Counted from the stretch's first letter, positions 16,313-25,641 are shown. The stretch: DNA of 64,000 nt from an uncultured Oscillibacter sp. (GCF_947654275.1 NZ_CANTJS010000011.1:1-64000); one strand, 5' to 3'. Numbers and translations are program-made. Notes: generated by a model not told the origin, from the sequence alone.

Positions 16313-19306
16313 ATGAGTGAGCTGAGGATACAGAGGAACCGGGGATTTGCCGTGGCCCGGCGGCAGACCGCCGGACGGACGGAGAAAACCGCCGGCAGCC
16401 AGCCGGTCCGGGAGAAGACGGGGCTGAACGTCTCGGAGACTCTGCGGCAGCTGCTGACCAGGGCCGGACAGGCGGAGCAGCAGATTCGGGAGAGCCGCCG
16501 GACGCTTCAGACTGGGGAGAGCGCCCTGGCGGCGGCGGGGGACAGTCTGGGGCGAATGGCCGAGACGGCCCGGCAGGCCGCCGCCGGAGGGGACCCCGAC
16601 GCCCTTCAGACGGAGTTTCATCGGCTGGTGGAGGAGATCGACCGCATTTTGAGCAGCGCCGTGTCCGGCGGGACCCGGCTGTTTCTGGACGGCGAGGGGG
16701 ACGGAGCCGACGGCCTTCTGGCCGCCATCGCGGAGGCGTCCTCCGGCGGACAGCCGGAAAAGCCCCTGCCGGACTGGCTGGCGGAGGCCCTGGGGCAGAA
16801 GGACCTGACCCCGGAGAAGATTTTGTCCGCCCTGGGGCTGGACCAGAGCGCCGGCGCGGCGGACATCCTGGCGGCGCTGATGGACCGGCCCCTGGAAAAC
16901 GGCGGAGCCGCCGCCTATCTGGCGGCGCTGTATCTGGGGTCCGTCATCGCCGGAGCGCCGGAGGACCCGGCGGCGGCGCTGGAGGGCCTGGGGCAGCTGC
17001 TGGAGAAAATGGGCGAGGGCCTGTCGGTGGACGAAGCTGTGGAGGAGCTGACCCATGGGACCTTTACCAGTCTGGAGGACTTTCAGGCCCAGTTTACCGG
17101 CGGCACGGCGCCGGGGATGGAGACCTTTATGACGAATCTGCTGCTGACGGGGGAGACCGTGACCCTGATGGACCTGGAAGTCCTGCTGGCCCTCCTGTCC
17201 CAGATGGGACGCATGGACCTGGACATGGCCCTGCTGAGCCTGCTGGATCAGCTGGAGCTTCACCAGACACTCGGAGCCGGGCCGGAGCCGGAGCCCATGA
17301 ACGGGCGGTCGAACCCGGCGGCGGCAGGGGAGGCCGCAGGCGGCGGAAAGACCGCCGTCCTGGACTGCGGCCCGGTCCGGGTGCTGGGCCGGGATCTCTC
17401 CGCCGTGTCCTGGGATGAGGGGACGGGAGTGCTGACCGTGAAGGGAACGGCGGTGCTGCTGGGAACCGGGGAGGAGCTGCCCGTCCTCCGGCTGGCGGGA
17501 GGCGGAACGGTGACCCTCCAGAACGTGCGGGCGGCGGTGCTGCATACGGATGGTCAGTCTCAGGCGGCGGTCTTCGGCAGGAATGTGCTGGGAGAAATCC
17601 GCATGGGGCCGGGGGCCGGCCTGACGCTGGAGGGCGGCGGCTTCGTCCGTATCGGCGGGCTGCGGGGCGGCGCCTCCAACACGCTGCGCCTGACCGGCGG
17701 CGGAGCGGTGCTGGCGGAGGACCCGGAGAAGGAAACGCCGCCGGTCCGCGTGATTCTGGAGGGCCCCGTGTCACTGGCGGCGGGAAGCGGGGCTGTTGTC
17801 AGCGGGCCCAAAGGGGCCGCGCTGAAGCCCTTTGACGTGATTTGGAAGACCCTGCTTCCGGGCTGGGCCGCGGTCACCTCCATGGAGGCCGGCGGGCGGC
17901 AGGTGAAAACGGCTCTGCTGAACGGCGACCCCGCGCGGCTGTGGCTGGACCGGGGAGACCGGGGCGCTCCGGTCCACGTTCTGGTTCTGCGGGGCAGGGA
18001 CGCCAACGGGCAGCCGAAAACCCGGTATGCCTATCTGCACTGGAACCAGCACACCGGGTGCTTTGAGGAGTGCTCCATGTACCCCAACCCCTTCGCGGTG
18101 ACCGGCGGCGAGGCGGGCCGGGACTGGACCTATGAGGAGCACACCCACACGCTGTGCATCCGCTCCAGCCGGGTGACGGGCATCTCCGGCGGACGGGGGA
18201 CGGACAGCAATCAGACCCCCTTCAGCGGCAGAATTGCCCTGGACGACGGCATCGGGACCCTGGCGCTGGCCCTGGGGGGCGTGGTGTGCCGGGTGTCCCA
18301 GGGCCGGGCCTTCAGTCTGGGCCGGGGGAACGACGTGACGCTGACCCTGGAGAGCGGAAGCCGGAACCTCTTTGAGAGCGGCGAGGGCTGCGCGGGCCTG
18401 TCCCTGGGGGAGGGCACCTCCCTTCGGATTGACCGGGGCGAATCCGCCGGCGGCGGCAGAACGCCGGAGGGGAGCCTCACCGCCATCGGCAGGGGCGGCG
18501 GGGCCGGCATCGGACGGGACAGCGGCGGCAGCCGGGACCAGACCAGCCGGATTCTGATTCGGGGCGGCGCAGTGACCGCCGCCGGACACGGAGGCGGTGC
18601 GGGCATCGGCGCGGGAAAGAACGGAACCATGGGCCCGGTGACCATACTGGGGGGCACGGTGGAGTCTACCGGAGAGAAGGGCGGCGGGGCCGGCATCGGC
18701 GGCGGCCTGGGGGCCGCTGTGGGCAGCATCAGCATCCAGGGCGGAAAGATTACCGCCATGGCCGCCGGACACGCCGCCGCCATCGGCGCAGGCGTCCAGG
18801 GGGCCTGCGGCGACATCCGGATTGCCGGAACCGCCCGGATTGTCAAGGCTCTGGGAGGCGACCCCGGGGCGGACATCGGGGCCTGTCTGTTCGGCGGCTG
18901 CGGGACGGTGCAGGTGTCCGCCGACATCGGAAACGCCCGGCTGCGGACCCGGAGCGGCATTTCCCTGAAGGCAGGGGAGCACACCGTGACGCTGCCCCAG
19001 TTCCGCCTTTCCGCCGCGGCACTGGGGCTGGACCGGCTGTCCCTGGCTACCCGGGAAGAGGCCCGGGCCGCTCAGGCGGCCATTGACGCGGGACGCCGCT
19101 GGGTAGCCGGGGTGCAGTCCGCCTACGGCGCACTGTACGGCCAGCTGGGCGGCTCCGGCAGTCTCTGGCCCTCCGCCGGCGGCGGGCTGCTGCGGAACAC
19201 GGTGGACGCCGGGGCGTTGCTGCGGGAGCTGAGAGAGGCCATTGCCCTCCAGACCCCCGGGCTGACAGGCGGGGAACGGGAGCAGGTGCGGCAGCTGCTG
19301 CGGTGA
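16313..19306 (+). CDS. flagellin-like chimera with giant beta-rich, glycine-repeat insert
   Basis: 997 residues, no signal peptide. Residues about 40-130 follow flagellin D0/D1: an Ala/Gln-rich coil, then LQTGESALAAAGDSLGRM, ALQTEFHRLVEEIDRI and GGTRLFLDG. The C-terminus also matches flagellin: LSAAALGLDRLSLATREEA, AIDAG...YGALYGQLG and the terminal EQVRQLLR. Between them, about 800 residues contain an alpha-helical stretch, beta-strand repeats of carbohydrate-binding-domain type and repeated GGGAGIGxG turns suggestive of a beta-helix. If assembled, the insert would be displayed on the filament surface; the lack of a signal peptide fits export by the flagellar type III apparatus. No other flagellar gene is in the window. 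Confidence 0.65.
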   Translation: MSELRIQRNRGFAVARRQTAGRTEKTAGSQPVREKTGLNVSETLRQLLTRAGQAEQQIRESRRTLQTGESALAAAGDSLGRMAETARQAAAGGDPDALQTEFHRLVEEIDRILSSAVSGGTRLFLDGEGDGADGLLAAIAEASSGGQPEKPLPDWLAEALGQKDLTPEKILSALGLDQSAGAADILAALMDRPLENGGAAAYLAALYLGSVIAGAPEDPAAALEGLGQLLEKMGEGLSVDEAVEELTHGTFTSLEDFQAQFTGGTAPGMETFMTNLLLTGETVTLMDLEVLLALLSQMGRMDLDMALLSLLDQLELHQTLGAGPEPEPMNGRSNPAAAGEAAGGGKTAVLDCGPVRVLGRDLSAVSWDEGTGVLTVKGTAVLLGTGEELPVLRLAGGGTVTLQNVRAAVLHTDGQSQAAVFGRNVLGEIRMGPGAGLTLEGGGFVRIGGLRGGASNTLRLTGGGAVLAEDPEKETPPVRVILEGPVSLAAGSGAVVSGPKGAALKPFDVIWKTLLPGWAAVTSMEAGGRQVKTALLNGDPARLWLDRGDRGAPVHVLVLRGRDANGQPKTRYAYLHWNQHTGCFEECSMYPNPFAVTGGEAGRDWTYEEHTHTLCIRSSRVTGISGGRGTDSNQTPFSGRIALDDGIGTLALALGGVVCRVSQGRAFSLGRGNDVTLTLESGSRNLFESGEGCAGLSLGEGTSLRIDRGESAGGGRTPEGSLTAIGRGGGAGIGRDSGGSRDQTSRILIRGGAVTAAGHGGGAGIGAGKNGTMGPVTILGGTVESTGEKGGGAGIGGGLGAAVGSISIQGGKITAMAAGHAAAIGAGVQGACGDIRIAGTARIVKALGGDPGADIGACLFGGCGTVQVSADIGNARLRTRSGISLKAGEHTVTLPQFRLSAAALGLDRLSLATREEARAAQAAIDAGRRWVAGVQSAYGALYGQLGGSGSLWPSAGGGLLRNTVDAGALLRELREAIALQTPGLTGGEREQVRQLLR

Positions 19307-19383
19307 CGGATTTCCGGGCCCTGTGTCCCGCTGGTGAACCGTAGAGAAAAAAGAACCCGGGTTTTCCCGGGAGAGCGGAAAAA

Positions 19384-19409
19384 GGGACGCGCCCCAGCGG
19401 GCGCGTCCT
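19384..19409. terminator. bidirectional terminator between convergent genes
   Basis: GGACGCGCCC / GGGCGCGTCC. On the minus strand it is followed by CTTTTTCC, which suits thiT; on the plus strand it ends the flagellin-like gene. Confidence 0.75.
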
Positions 19410-19444
19410 TCGTCTGGCCGGAGGGGATTTCCACCGGACCGGCT

Positions 19445-20149
19445 TCATATGGCGGCTTTCCGGATGCGCTCCAGGGCCTGGCTTACCGCCGGGAGCTTCA
19501 GCACCGCCACGGTGACGGCCCCCTCCGCCAGCAGATAGCTGTAGTTATAAACAATGGGATAGAGGTCCCGCAGGGCCTGGGGGAAGTTCTCCGGCATATA
19601 GTCCATCCAGTAGAGGTAACCGCCGATGGAGTGAAACACGCCCCGGGCCAGCACAGCCGCCAGATAGCCCGCCGGGAGGCTGTTTTTCCCCTTCCGGAAC
19701 AGCCCCGCCAGCCCCAGCGCCGCGAAGGCCAGCACATAGTCGCAGCAGACCTGGAACAGGGACAGGAAATAGGGTTCCTGGAGGAATTGCAGGATGCCGT
19801 AGGCAAAGCCCACCAGAACGCCGGTCCTGACGCCGTACCAATGGGCAATCAGCACGATAAACAGCATGCTCATCAGGGTGACGGAACCGCCGTAGGGCAG
19901 TGTGAAGACCTTGATGTAGCTGGTCACATAGGCCAGAGCCAGAGCCATGGCGCAGTATGCCAGATGCTTGACGTCCCGTTTTTTTGCCCCCTGATTGTTT
20001 GCTCCCTGATTATTTGCCCCCTGGTTTTTTGCTCCCTGATTTTCCGCCAGGGCGAAGCCCGCCAGCAGGCAGAGAATCAGAATGCCCAGACACAGGGCGT
20101 AGCCCGCGGCGGTTAGGCCGCCCTCGCTGCTGACAAACAGGTTCCCCAT
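19445..20149 (-). CDS. thiT: energy-coupled thiamine transporter substrate-binding subunit
   Basis: 234 residues from ATG behind AAAGGAGGA; the track start is 48 codons too early. ThiT is the membrane S component of an ECF importer and binds thiamine. The family motifs are present: LPYGGSVTLMSMLFIVLIAHWYG, FAYGILQFLQEPYFLS and ARGVFHSIGG. An extra N-terminal helix and a repeated NQGA(K/N) linker precede the normal ThiT fold. A TPP riboswitch and terminator lie directly upstream on the same strand, which supports the assignment. The shared ECF ATPase/T module is not in the window. Confidence 0.92.
   Translation of the reverse strand: MGNLFVSSEGGLTAAGYALCLGILILCLLAGFALAENQGAKNQGANNQGANNQGAKKRDVKHLAYCAMALALAYVTSYIKVFTLPYGGSVTLMSMLFIVLIAHWYGVRTGVLVGFAYGILQFLQEPYFLSLFQVCCDYVLAFAALGLAGLFRKGKNSLPAGYLAAVLARGVFHSIGGYLYWMDYMPENFPQALRDLYPIVYNYSYLLAEGAVTVAVLKLPAVSQALERIRKAAI
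19984..20043. repeat. four 15-bp tandem repeats inside thiT
   Basis: Units of the type TTTGCTCCCTGATTA encode the NQGAN/NQGAK linker. In-frame 15-bp units allow length change without frameshift. Confidence 0.85.
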
Positions 20150-20201
20150 AGGAAACTCCTCCTTTGACCGGATCGCGGACCCGGGTCTGCCTGATGCGGG
20201 A

Positions 20202-20230
20202 AACAAAAAACCTCCCGGGAACGGGAGGGC
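20202..20230 (-). terminator. thiT: riboswitch-controlled terminator for thiT
   Basis: On the minus strand CCCTCCCGTTCCCGGGAGG is followed by TTTTTTGTTT. It lies between the TPP aptamer and thiT, so ligand binding probably causes premature termination. Confidence 0.85.
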
Positions 20231-20270
20231 AGTCTCTGGACGCGCGGCGGCGCGCCGTGATCTGTGACGG

Positions 20271-20390
20271 CTCCCTACGTTGGCATTACCCAAATCAGGT
20301 TGCGGGTCGAAGCACTCCCGGCGCGGGGCTCTCTGAGCCTGCGCGGGTCCCTGCTTCCTCTCAGCCTGCCTGCGCAGGCTCCCCGGTTCA
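20271..20390 (-). promoter_or_regulatory. TPP riboswitch (THI element)
   Basis: On the minus strand the conserved core elements are GGCTGAGAGGA, then GACCCGCAACCTGATTTGGG and TAATGCCAACGTAGGGA, closed by GGGGAGCC near the 5' end. These are the hallmark bases of the TPP aptamer. It controls thiT. Confidence 0.95.
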
Positions 20391-20691
20391 CGACCTTATA
20401 AAATTGATGGATTCATCATAGCACGGCTTCAGGCGGAATGCAAGCTTTTTCTGCCGGGGCCCGCGCATGCTCCGTCTGGAGATTTTTTGCAGGGGCCGGG
20501 CTCTGGTCCGGCCCGTTTTCCGGGAGATTGGCGCTTCCAAAAAACGGGGCGGGCCGGAGTCCGCCCCTGCGCATCATCTCACTGATGAAATGCGGGAAGG
20601 GACAAGCCCCCCTGCGCCGGGGGCTTGCGGTTGTATCGCCGGGTATGGTAAGATAAAACAACAGTACAGGAAACCGGGAACGGAGGGCGGC

Positions 20692-22695
20692 ATGAGAAAG
20701 CTTGTAAAACTACTGGTGGAAAACCGGACTTCCATTCCGGACTACACCGCTCAGCTCCACAGCGTCTTCGGTGACGCAGTCACCGTCCTGCCCTTTGACC
20801 TGGAGGGGTTCGACGCCGGGGCGGACGACGCCTGGAAGGAGGACGCTTTTCTGACCTCCGCCGCCTCTGCCGCCAGCTTTTCGGAACTGCGGCGGACCTG
20901 CCTCCGGGGCCGGGATCTGATTCCCATTGGATTGTGTCTCCAACGCAGGTCCCTGCTGGAGCTGAACGGCTGCCCCAGGGGGACCCGGGCGCTGCTGGTG
21001 AACGTCACCAGATTCATGGCCGAGGAGACCATCGCCCAGCTCTATCAGGCGGGCTACGGACACATCAGCTTCCTCCCCTGGTATCCCGGCTGCCGTTCCC
21101 CGGAGCTCCCCCTGGCGGTGACCCCCGGGGAACGGGGACTGGTGCCGGAGTTTGTGACCAGGTGCATTGATCTGGGGCCCCGGCAGATTGACATCGAGAC
21201 CATCGTGGAGCTGGCGGCCAAGCTCCGCTGCGAATATGTGCTGCGGACCCGCCATTTCTTCGACTTCTTCGAGAAGCAGCACAGCGGTTCCGCCGGGCTC
21301 TCCATTCTGGTCCGGGAAAATCTGCTGCTGGAACAGCGGCTCTCCACCCTGATTCAGATGTCCGACGCCCTGCCGGGGACGGGGCTTTTGGGCGTGGACG
21401 GACAGGGGGAGATTTTCGACTGCGGCTTTCAGGCAGCGGAGCTGCTGGGGACTTCCAGGGCCTTGCTGCTGGGGACGCCGGCGGAGGCCCTTCTGCCCGG
21501 CGAGGCTCTGGAGCGCTGTCGTACCCTGGGTTTGCCGGTCTCCTGCCGCTGTGGGACAGGGGAGATGTCCGCCCGCATTGTCCCTATCACCCAGGGTATG
21601 GAGTACCAGGGGGCCTATGTCGCCCTGACGGCCTCCGGCGGGGAGGAGGAGCCGTCTCCCGCCGGAGACGGCAGGGGCCACACGGCCAAGTACTGCTTTT
21701 CCGATATCTGCGGAGTCAGCCCGTCCATCACCCGGACGGTGGAGCTGGCCCGGAAAATGGCCCGGACGGATGCCTCTGTACTCATCACCGGGGAGAGCGG
21801 CACCGGCAAGGAGCTGTTTGCCCACGCCATTCACAGCAGTTCCGCCAGAGCCGGCAAGCCCTTCGTGGCCGTCAACTGCGCCGCCCTGCCGGACAGTCTG
21901 CTGGAAAGTGAGCTCTTCGGCTATGAGGAAGGGGCTTTTACCGGCGCGCGGAAGGGGGGCAAGGCGGGGCTTTTTGAGCTGGCCGACACCGGCACCATCT
22001 TCCTGGACGAGATCGAGGGCACGCCTCCCAGCACCCAGCTCAAGCTGCTGCGGGTGATTCAGGAGCGGGAGATTATGCGTGTGGGCGGCGACCGGGTCAT
22101 TCCCATTGACGTGCGGGTCATCAGCGCCTCCAATCAGAACCTGACGTCTCTGATGGAGGCCGGGCGGTTCCGCAGCGACCTCTTTTACCGCATCGGCACC
22201 CTGCCCCTGACCCTGCCGCCCCTCCGGCAGAGGCGGGAGGACATTCTGCTGATGCTGGAGGAATTCAAAAGCAGCCTGCGGCTGTCCTTCATGCTGACGG
22301 AGGAGGCCAAGGCGCTGCTGCTTCAGTACCACTGGCCCGGCAATATCCGGGAGCTGCGGAACTGCGCGGAATACCTGGGCTGTCAGGACCTGCCGGTGAT
22401 TGAGCCGGAAAACCTCCCCGTCTCCCTTCGCCGCCGGGAGCTTGGGACGGACCGGGATTCCGCCCGGAGTCTGCGGCGGGAGCTTCTGCGCCTGCTGGCC
22501 CTGGAGCCCCGGGGACGGAAGCAGCTCCGCCAGGCCCTGGAGCGGGCGGGCTTCTCCGCCTCCGAGGGCCGCCTCCGCCGGGAGCTGGAGGAGCTGAAGG
22601 CCCTGGGCTGGGTGGACTCCGGCACGGGCCGGGGCGGCTCCCGGCTGACGGAGGAGGGCCTGGGGGAATACCGGAAGCTCTGGGGAGAGCTTTGA
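20692..22695 (+). CDS. sigma-54-dependent transcriptional activator
   Basis: 667 residues from ATG behind GGAGGGCGG; the longer track ORF has no better start. Residues 1-200 are an unrecognised sensory domain, followed by a PAS-like segment (GLLGVDGQGEIFDCGFQAAELLG). The AAA+ domain has Walker A GESGTGKE, the sigma-54 contact loop GAFTGA, Walker B TIFLDEIEG and the arginine-finger region. The C-terminus looks like a winged helix rather than Fis. It precedes a -24/-12 promoter and inverted repeats, so it almost certainly activates the methionine gamma-lyase/transporter pair. Confidence 0.92.
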   Translation: MRKLVKLLVENRTSIPDYTAQLHSVFGDAVTVLPFDLEGFDAGADDAWKEDAFLTSAASAASFSELRRTCLRGRDLIPIGLCLQRRSLLELNGCPRGTRALLVNVTRFMAEETIAQLYQAGYGHISFLPWYPGCRSPELPLAVTPGERGLVPEFVTRCIDLGPRQIDIETIVELAAKLRCEYVLRTRHFFDFFEKQHSGSAGLSILVRENLLLEQRLSTLIQMSDALPGTGLLGVDGQGEIFDCGFQAAELLGTSRALLLGTPAEALLPGEALERCRTLGLPVSCRCGTGEMSARIVPITQGMEYQGAYVALTASGGEEEPSPAGDGRGHTAKYCFSDICGVSPSITRTVELARKMARTDASVLITGESGTGKELFAHAIHSSSARAGKPFVAVNCAALPDSLLESELFGYEEGAFTGARKGGKAGLFELADTGTIFLDEIEGTPPSTQLKLLRVIQEREIMRVGGDRVIPIDVRVISASNQNLTSLMEAGRFRSDLFYRIGTLPLTLPPLRQRREDILLMLEEFKSSLRLSFMLTEEAKALLLQYHWPGNIRELRNCAEYLGCQDLPVIEPENLPVSLRRRELGTDRDSARSLRRELLRLLALEPRGRKQLRQALERAGFSASEGRLRRELEELKALGWVDSGTGRGGSRLTEEGLGEYRKLWGEL

Positions 22696-22714
22696 ATAGT
22701 TTAGAAAATTTGCA

Positions 22715-22746
22715 GAGGCTGCCGAACCGTCCGGTTGGCAGCCTCT
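22715..22746 (+). terminator. terminator after the sigma-54 activator
   Basis: GAGGCTGCC with GGCAGCCTC forms a 9-bp stem with an inner AACC/GGTT pair. No T-run follows; the activator-site repeats begin immediately. Confidence 0.6.
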
Positions 22747-22785
22747 AACAGGCTGTAAACAGGCTGCAACCTGTTTTAGCCTGTT
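22747..22785. promoter_or_regulatory. upstream activator sites for the sigma-54 regulator
   Basis: Four half-sites lie in about 39 bp: AACAGGCT, AACAGGCT, AACCTGTT and AGCCTGTT, forming nested inverted repeats. The spacing of about 60 bases before the -24 box is normal for enhancer sites. Confidence 0.75.
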
Positions 22786-22845
22786 TATTTTTTGCCCGTT
22801 TTTGGAAAAGCGTCCTGATTGCAGGACATACAGGGCCCGGCTGGG

Positions 22846-22863
22846 TTGGCATGACAGTTGCTT
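22846..22863 (+). promoter_or_regulatory. sigma-54 (-24/-12) promoter
   Basis: TTGGCATGACAGTTGCTT matches the TGGCAC-N5-TTGCW consensus with GG and GC elements correctly spaced. It lies 60 bases before the lyase gene. Confidence 0.9.
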
Positions 22864-22923
22864 TATAGTCTGCCGAAAGCATTCCCGAAAGGGATGTCAA
22901 CTATTTCAGGAGGGATTCGATTT

Positions 22924-24147
22924 ATGAGCAACATTGATTTTGACAGAGCGGGCTTTGATACAACGGCCATTCACGCCGGGGCCCGGCGGGACTCCGACTA
23001 CGGTGCCCTGGCCACCCCCATCTACCAGACATCCACCTTTACCTTCACCAGCGCCGGCCATGCCATGGGCGTGTTCAGCGGCGAGCTCCCGGGCTATGAC
23101 TACACCCGGGCCGGAAACCCCACCGTCCGGGTCTTCGAGGAGAAGATCGCCCGGCTGGAGGGGAGCGAGGACGCCGTGGCCGCCGCCTCCGGCATGGGGG
23201 CCATCAGCTCCGTACTGCTGGGCCTGCTGCGGGCGGGGGACCACGTGGTCTGCGGCGATACCGTGTATGGCTGCACAGACGTGGTCATGCGGGAAATTCT
23301 GCCCTCTCTGGGCGTTGACGCCTCCTTCGCGGACACCGCTGACGTCGCGGCGGTGGAGGCCGCCATCCGGCCCAACACGAAGATAATTTACTTCGAGACC
23401 CCCGCCAACCCCACCATGCACGTCACCGATATCGCCGCCGTGGCCGCGCTGAAGGAGAGGCACCCCGGCATCCGGGTGGTGGTGGACAACACCTTTGCCC
23501 CGCCTCCTATCCAGTACCCCCTGAAGCTGGGGGCCGACGTGGTGGTCCACTCCATCACCAAGTACATCAACGGCCACGGGGACGTCATCGGCGGCGTGGC
23601 GGCAGGCTCCAGAGAGGACATTGCCGAGATTCGGAGCCGGGCCATGGGCAAAATCTGCGGCGCGCCGCTGACGCCCTTCAGCGCCTATCTGGTGGTTCGG
23701 GGCATGAAGACCCTGGGGCTCCGGGTCCGCCGCCACTGCGAGAACGCCATGGCCGTGGCCCGGTATCTGGAGGCCTCCCCCTATGTAGAGAAGGTTTACT
23801 ATCCTGGCCTGGAGTCCATGGGGAAGGACCACGAGGTGGCTAAACGGCAGATGAACGGCCTGTATACCGGCATGATCTCCTTCGTGCTGAAGGACCAGAT
23901 TCACGGCATGTCCGCCTTTGACGCGGCGAAAAAGCTGATGGACAGCATGAAGATTCCCGCCATCGCCGTGTCCCTGGGAGATCCGGATACCCTGATTCAG
24001 CATCCCGCCTCCATGACCCACGTCAAGGTTCCAAGAGACGTGCGGGAGGCCGTGGGCATCACCGATGGTATGCTGAGATTTTCCGTGGGCCTGGAGGACG
24101 CGGAGGATCTGACCGCCGATTTTGACCAGGCCTTTGCCGCCCTCTGA
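22924..24147 (+). CDS. methionine gamma-lyase-type PLP enzyme
   Basis: 407 residues from ATG behind AGGAGGGA. It belongs to the Cys/Met metabolism PLP family; the Schiff-base lysine is in HSITKYINGHGDV, and AGNPT and SGMGAISSVLLG bind the cofactor phosphate. The YGCT segment carries the cysteine typical of methionine gamma-lyases, which cleave L-methionine to methanethiol, ammonia and 2-oxobutyrate. The sigma-54 promoter and the downstream carrier support amino-acid catabolism. Cystathionine gamma-lyase or homocysteine desulfhydrase activity remains possible. Confidence 0.85.
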   Translation: MSNIDFDRAGFDTTAIHAGARRDSDYGALATPIYQTSTFTFTSAGHAMGVFSGELPGYDYTRAGNPTVRVFEEKIARLEGSEDAVAAASGMGAISSVLLGLLRAGDHVVCGDTVYGCTDVVMREILPSLGVDASFADTADVAAVEAAIRPNTKIIYFETPANPTMHVTDIAAVAALKERHPGIRVVVDNTFAPPPIQYPLKLGADVVVHSITKYINGHGDVIGGVAAGSREDIAEIRSRAMGKICGAPLTPFSAYLVVRGMKTLGLRVRRHCENAMAVARYLEASPYVEKVYYPGLESMGKDHEVAKRQMNGLYTGMISFVLKDQIHGMSAFDAAKKLMDSMKIPAIAVSLGDPDTLIQHPASMTHVKVPRDVREAVGITDGMLRFSVGLEDAEDLTADFDQAFAAL

Positions 24148-24279
24148 CCAGAAGGCGTGGAGAAGAGAGCCCTTCAACGGCTTCATCCCGCCTTTTTTGA
24201 GCGGCCCGGCGGAAGAGCTGCGAATACATCCCTCCGGCCCCCGTATTTCCGGAACCTATGAGAAAAAGGAGAGACCATT

Positions 24280-25641
24280 ATGGTACAATCAAAGAAAGCC
24301 AACGGCCTTGCGCTGCTGCCCTTCGTACTGCTGCTGATCCTGTTCCTCGCGGGCTTCCCCATTGTCACCGCCACACTTTTTGCTGCGGTGATGTCCTTCT
24401 TCTACGGTAAGGGTAAAATTGTCGAAAAATTCGCCGTCTTCGCCAGGGGCGCAGGCAGCGAGGGCAATTTGACCATGCTGCTGATTTTCGCCCTCTCCGG
24501 CGCGTTCTCCAGCGTCGCCACCGCCATGGGCGGCCGGGACGCCGTGGTGAACCTGGGCCTGTCCCTGGTGCCGGTGCCCTTCCTGGTGGCGGGCTGCTTC
24601 ATCATTGCCATGCTCATGAGCACCGCCTGCGGCACCTCCATGGGCACCATTGCCGCCATCATCCCCATTGCCGTAGGCGTGGGCCAGAAGGCGGGACTGG
24701 ATATGATGATTCTGCTGGGGGCCGTGGTAGGCGGCGCCATGTTCGGTGACAACCTTTCCATGATTTCCGACACCACCATTGCCGCCGCCCGGGGCCAGGG
24801 GGTGGAGATGAAGGACAAATTCCGCCTGAACTTCCTCATTGCCCTGCCTGCGGCCCTGGTGACCCTGGTGCTGCTGTGCATCTTCGGCCGTCCCGACGCC
24901 AGCGCCACCATGGGCGATCTGACCTACAGCCTCATCAAGGTCATTCCCTACTTCCTGGTGCTGATTCTGGCGGTTACCGGCATGGACGTGATGCTAGTGA
25001 TGGCCCTGGGCATCGGCACGGCGGGCCTGGTGGGCGTTGTCACCGGCTCCTTTACGGTTATTGAGTACTCCGAGCACATCTGGTCCGGCATCAAGGACAT
25101 GGACCAGAGCTTCTATCTGGCGGTGCTGGTATCCGGCATGTCGGAGATTGTCAACGAGCAGGGAGGCATCCAGTGGCTGGTGGACAACATGCAAAAGATT
25201 ATGAAAAGCAACAAGACCGCCCAGTTCAGCATTGCCGGTCTGGTGGGTCTGGCGGATGCCGCCACCACCAACAACACGGTGGCTATTATCGTGGCCAACC
25301 CCATTGCCAAAGACGTCAGCCGGCAGTACAACATCGACCCCCGCCGGACGGCCTCTCTGCTGGACCTCTTCTCCTGCGTGGTTCAGGGTATCATCCCCCA
25401 CGGCGGACAGACCCTGCTGGCCTGCACCCTGGCAGCGGCCTACGGCATTACGGCCACGCCCATCACCGTCATTCCCTATCTGTGGTATCCCATGCTGCTG
25501 GGCGTTTTCGGCGTGATTTCCGTGTTCGTGCCCTATGCCGACGGGGCCTGCCGCAAGGACCCCTGGAACTGGGAGTATGACTGCCCCGCCTCCAAGGTGG
25601 AGGAGAGGAAGGCGATTCTGGCGGCGGAGCACGCCGGCTGA
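24280..25641 (+). CDS. NhaC-family carrier, probable methionine transporter
   Basis: 453 residues, about 11 hydrophobic segments. The NhaC-family signatures are TACGTSMGTIAAIIPIAV and GDNLSMISDTTIAAARGQG. Some family members (MetT) are predicted methionine carriers. Being directly downstream of methionine gamma-lyase under one sigma-54 promoter favours Na+-coupled methionine uptake over simple Na+/H+ exchange; this is inference. The 130-base spacer before it holds no further gene. Ribosome site AAAGGAGAG. Confidence 0.8.
   Translation: MVQSKKANGLALLPFVLLLILFLAGFPIVTATLFAAVMSFFYGKGKIVEKFAVFARGAGSEGNLTMLLIFALSGAFSSVATAMGGRDAVVNLGLSLVPVPFLVAGCFIIAMLMSTACGTSMGTIAAIIPIAVGVGQKAGLDMMILLGAVVGGAMFGDNLSMISDTTIAAARGQGVEMKDKFRLNFLIALPAALVTLVLLCIFGRPDASATMGDLTYSLIKVIPYFLVLILAVTGMDVMLVMALGIGTAGLVGVVTGSFTVIEYSEHIWSGIKDMDQSFYLAVLVSGMSEIVNEQGGIQWLVDNMQKIMKSNKTAQFSIAGLVGLADAATTNNTVAIIVANPIAKDVSRQYNIDPRRTASLLDLFSCVVQGIIPHGGQTLLACTLAAAYGITATPITVIPYLWYPMLLGVFGVISVFVPYADGACRKDPWNWEYDCPASKVEERKAILAAEHAG

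Noticed and set aside
20467-20691. Upstream extension of the sigma-54 activator ORF
   Set aside because: No ribosome site, and the probable promoter (TTGCGG/TAAGAT near 20625-20654) lies within it; ATG 20692 has a good site.
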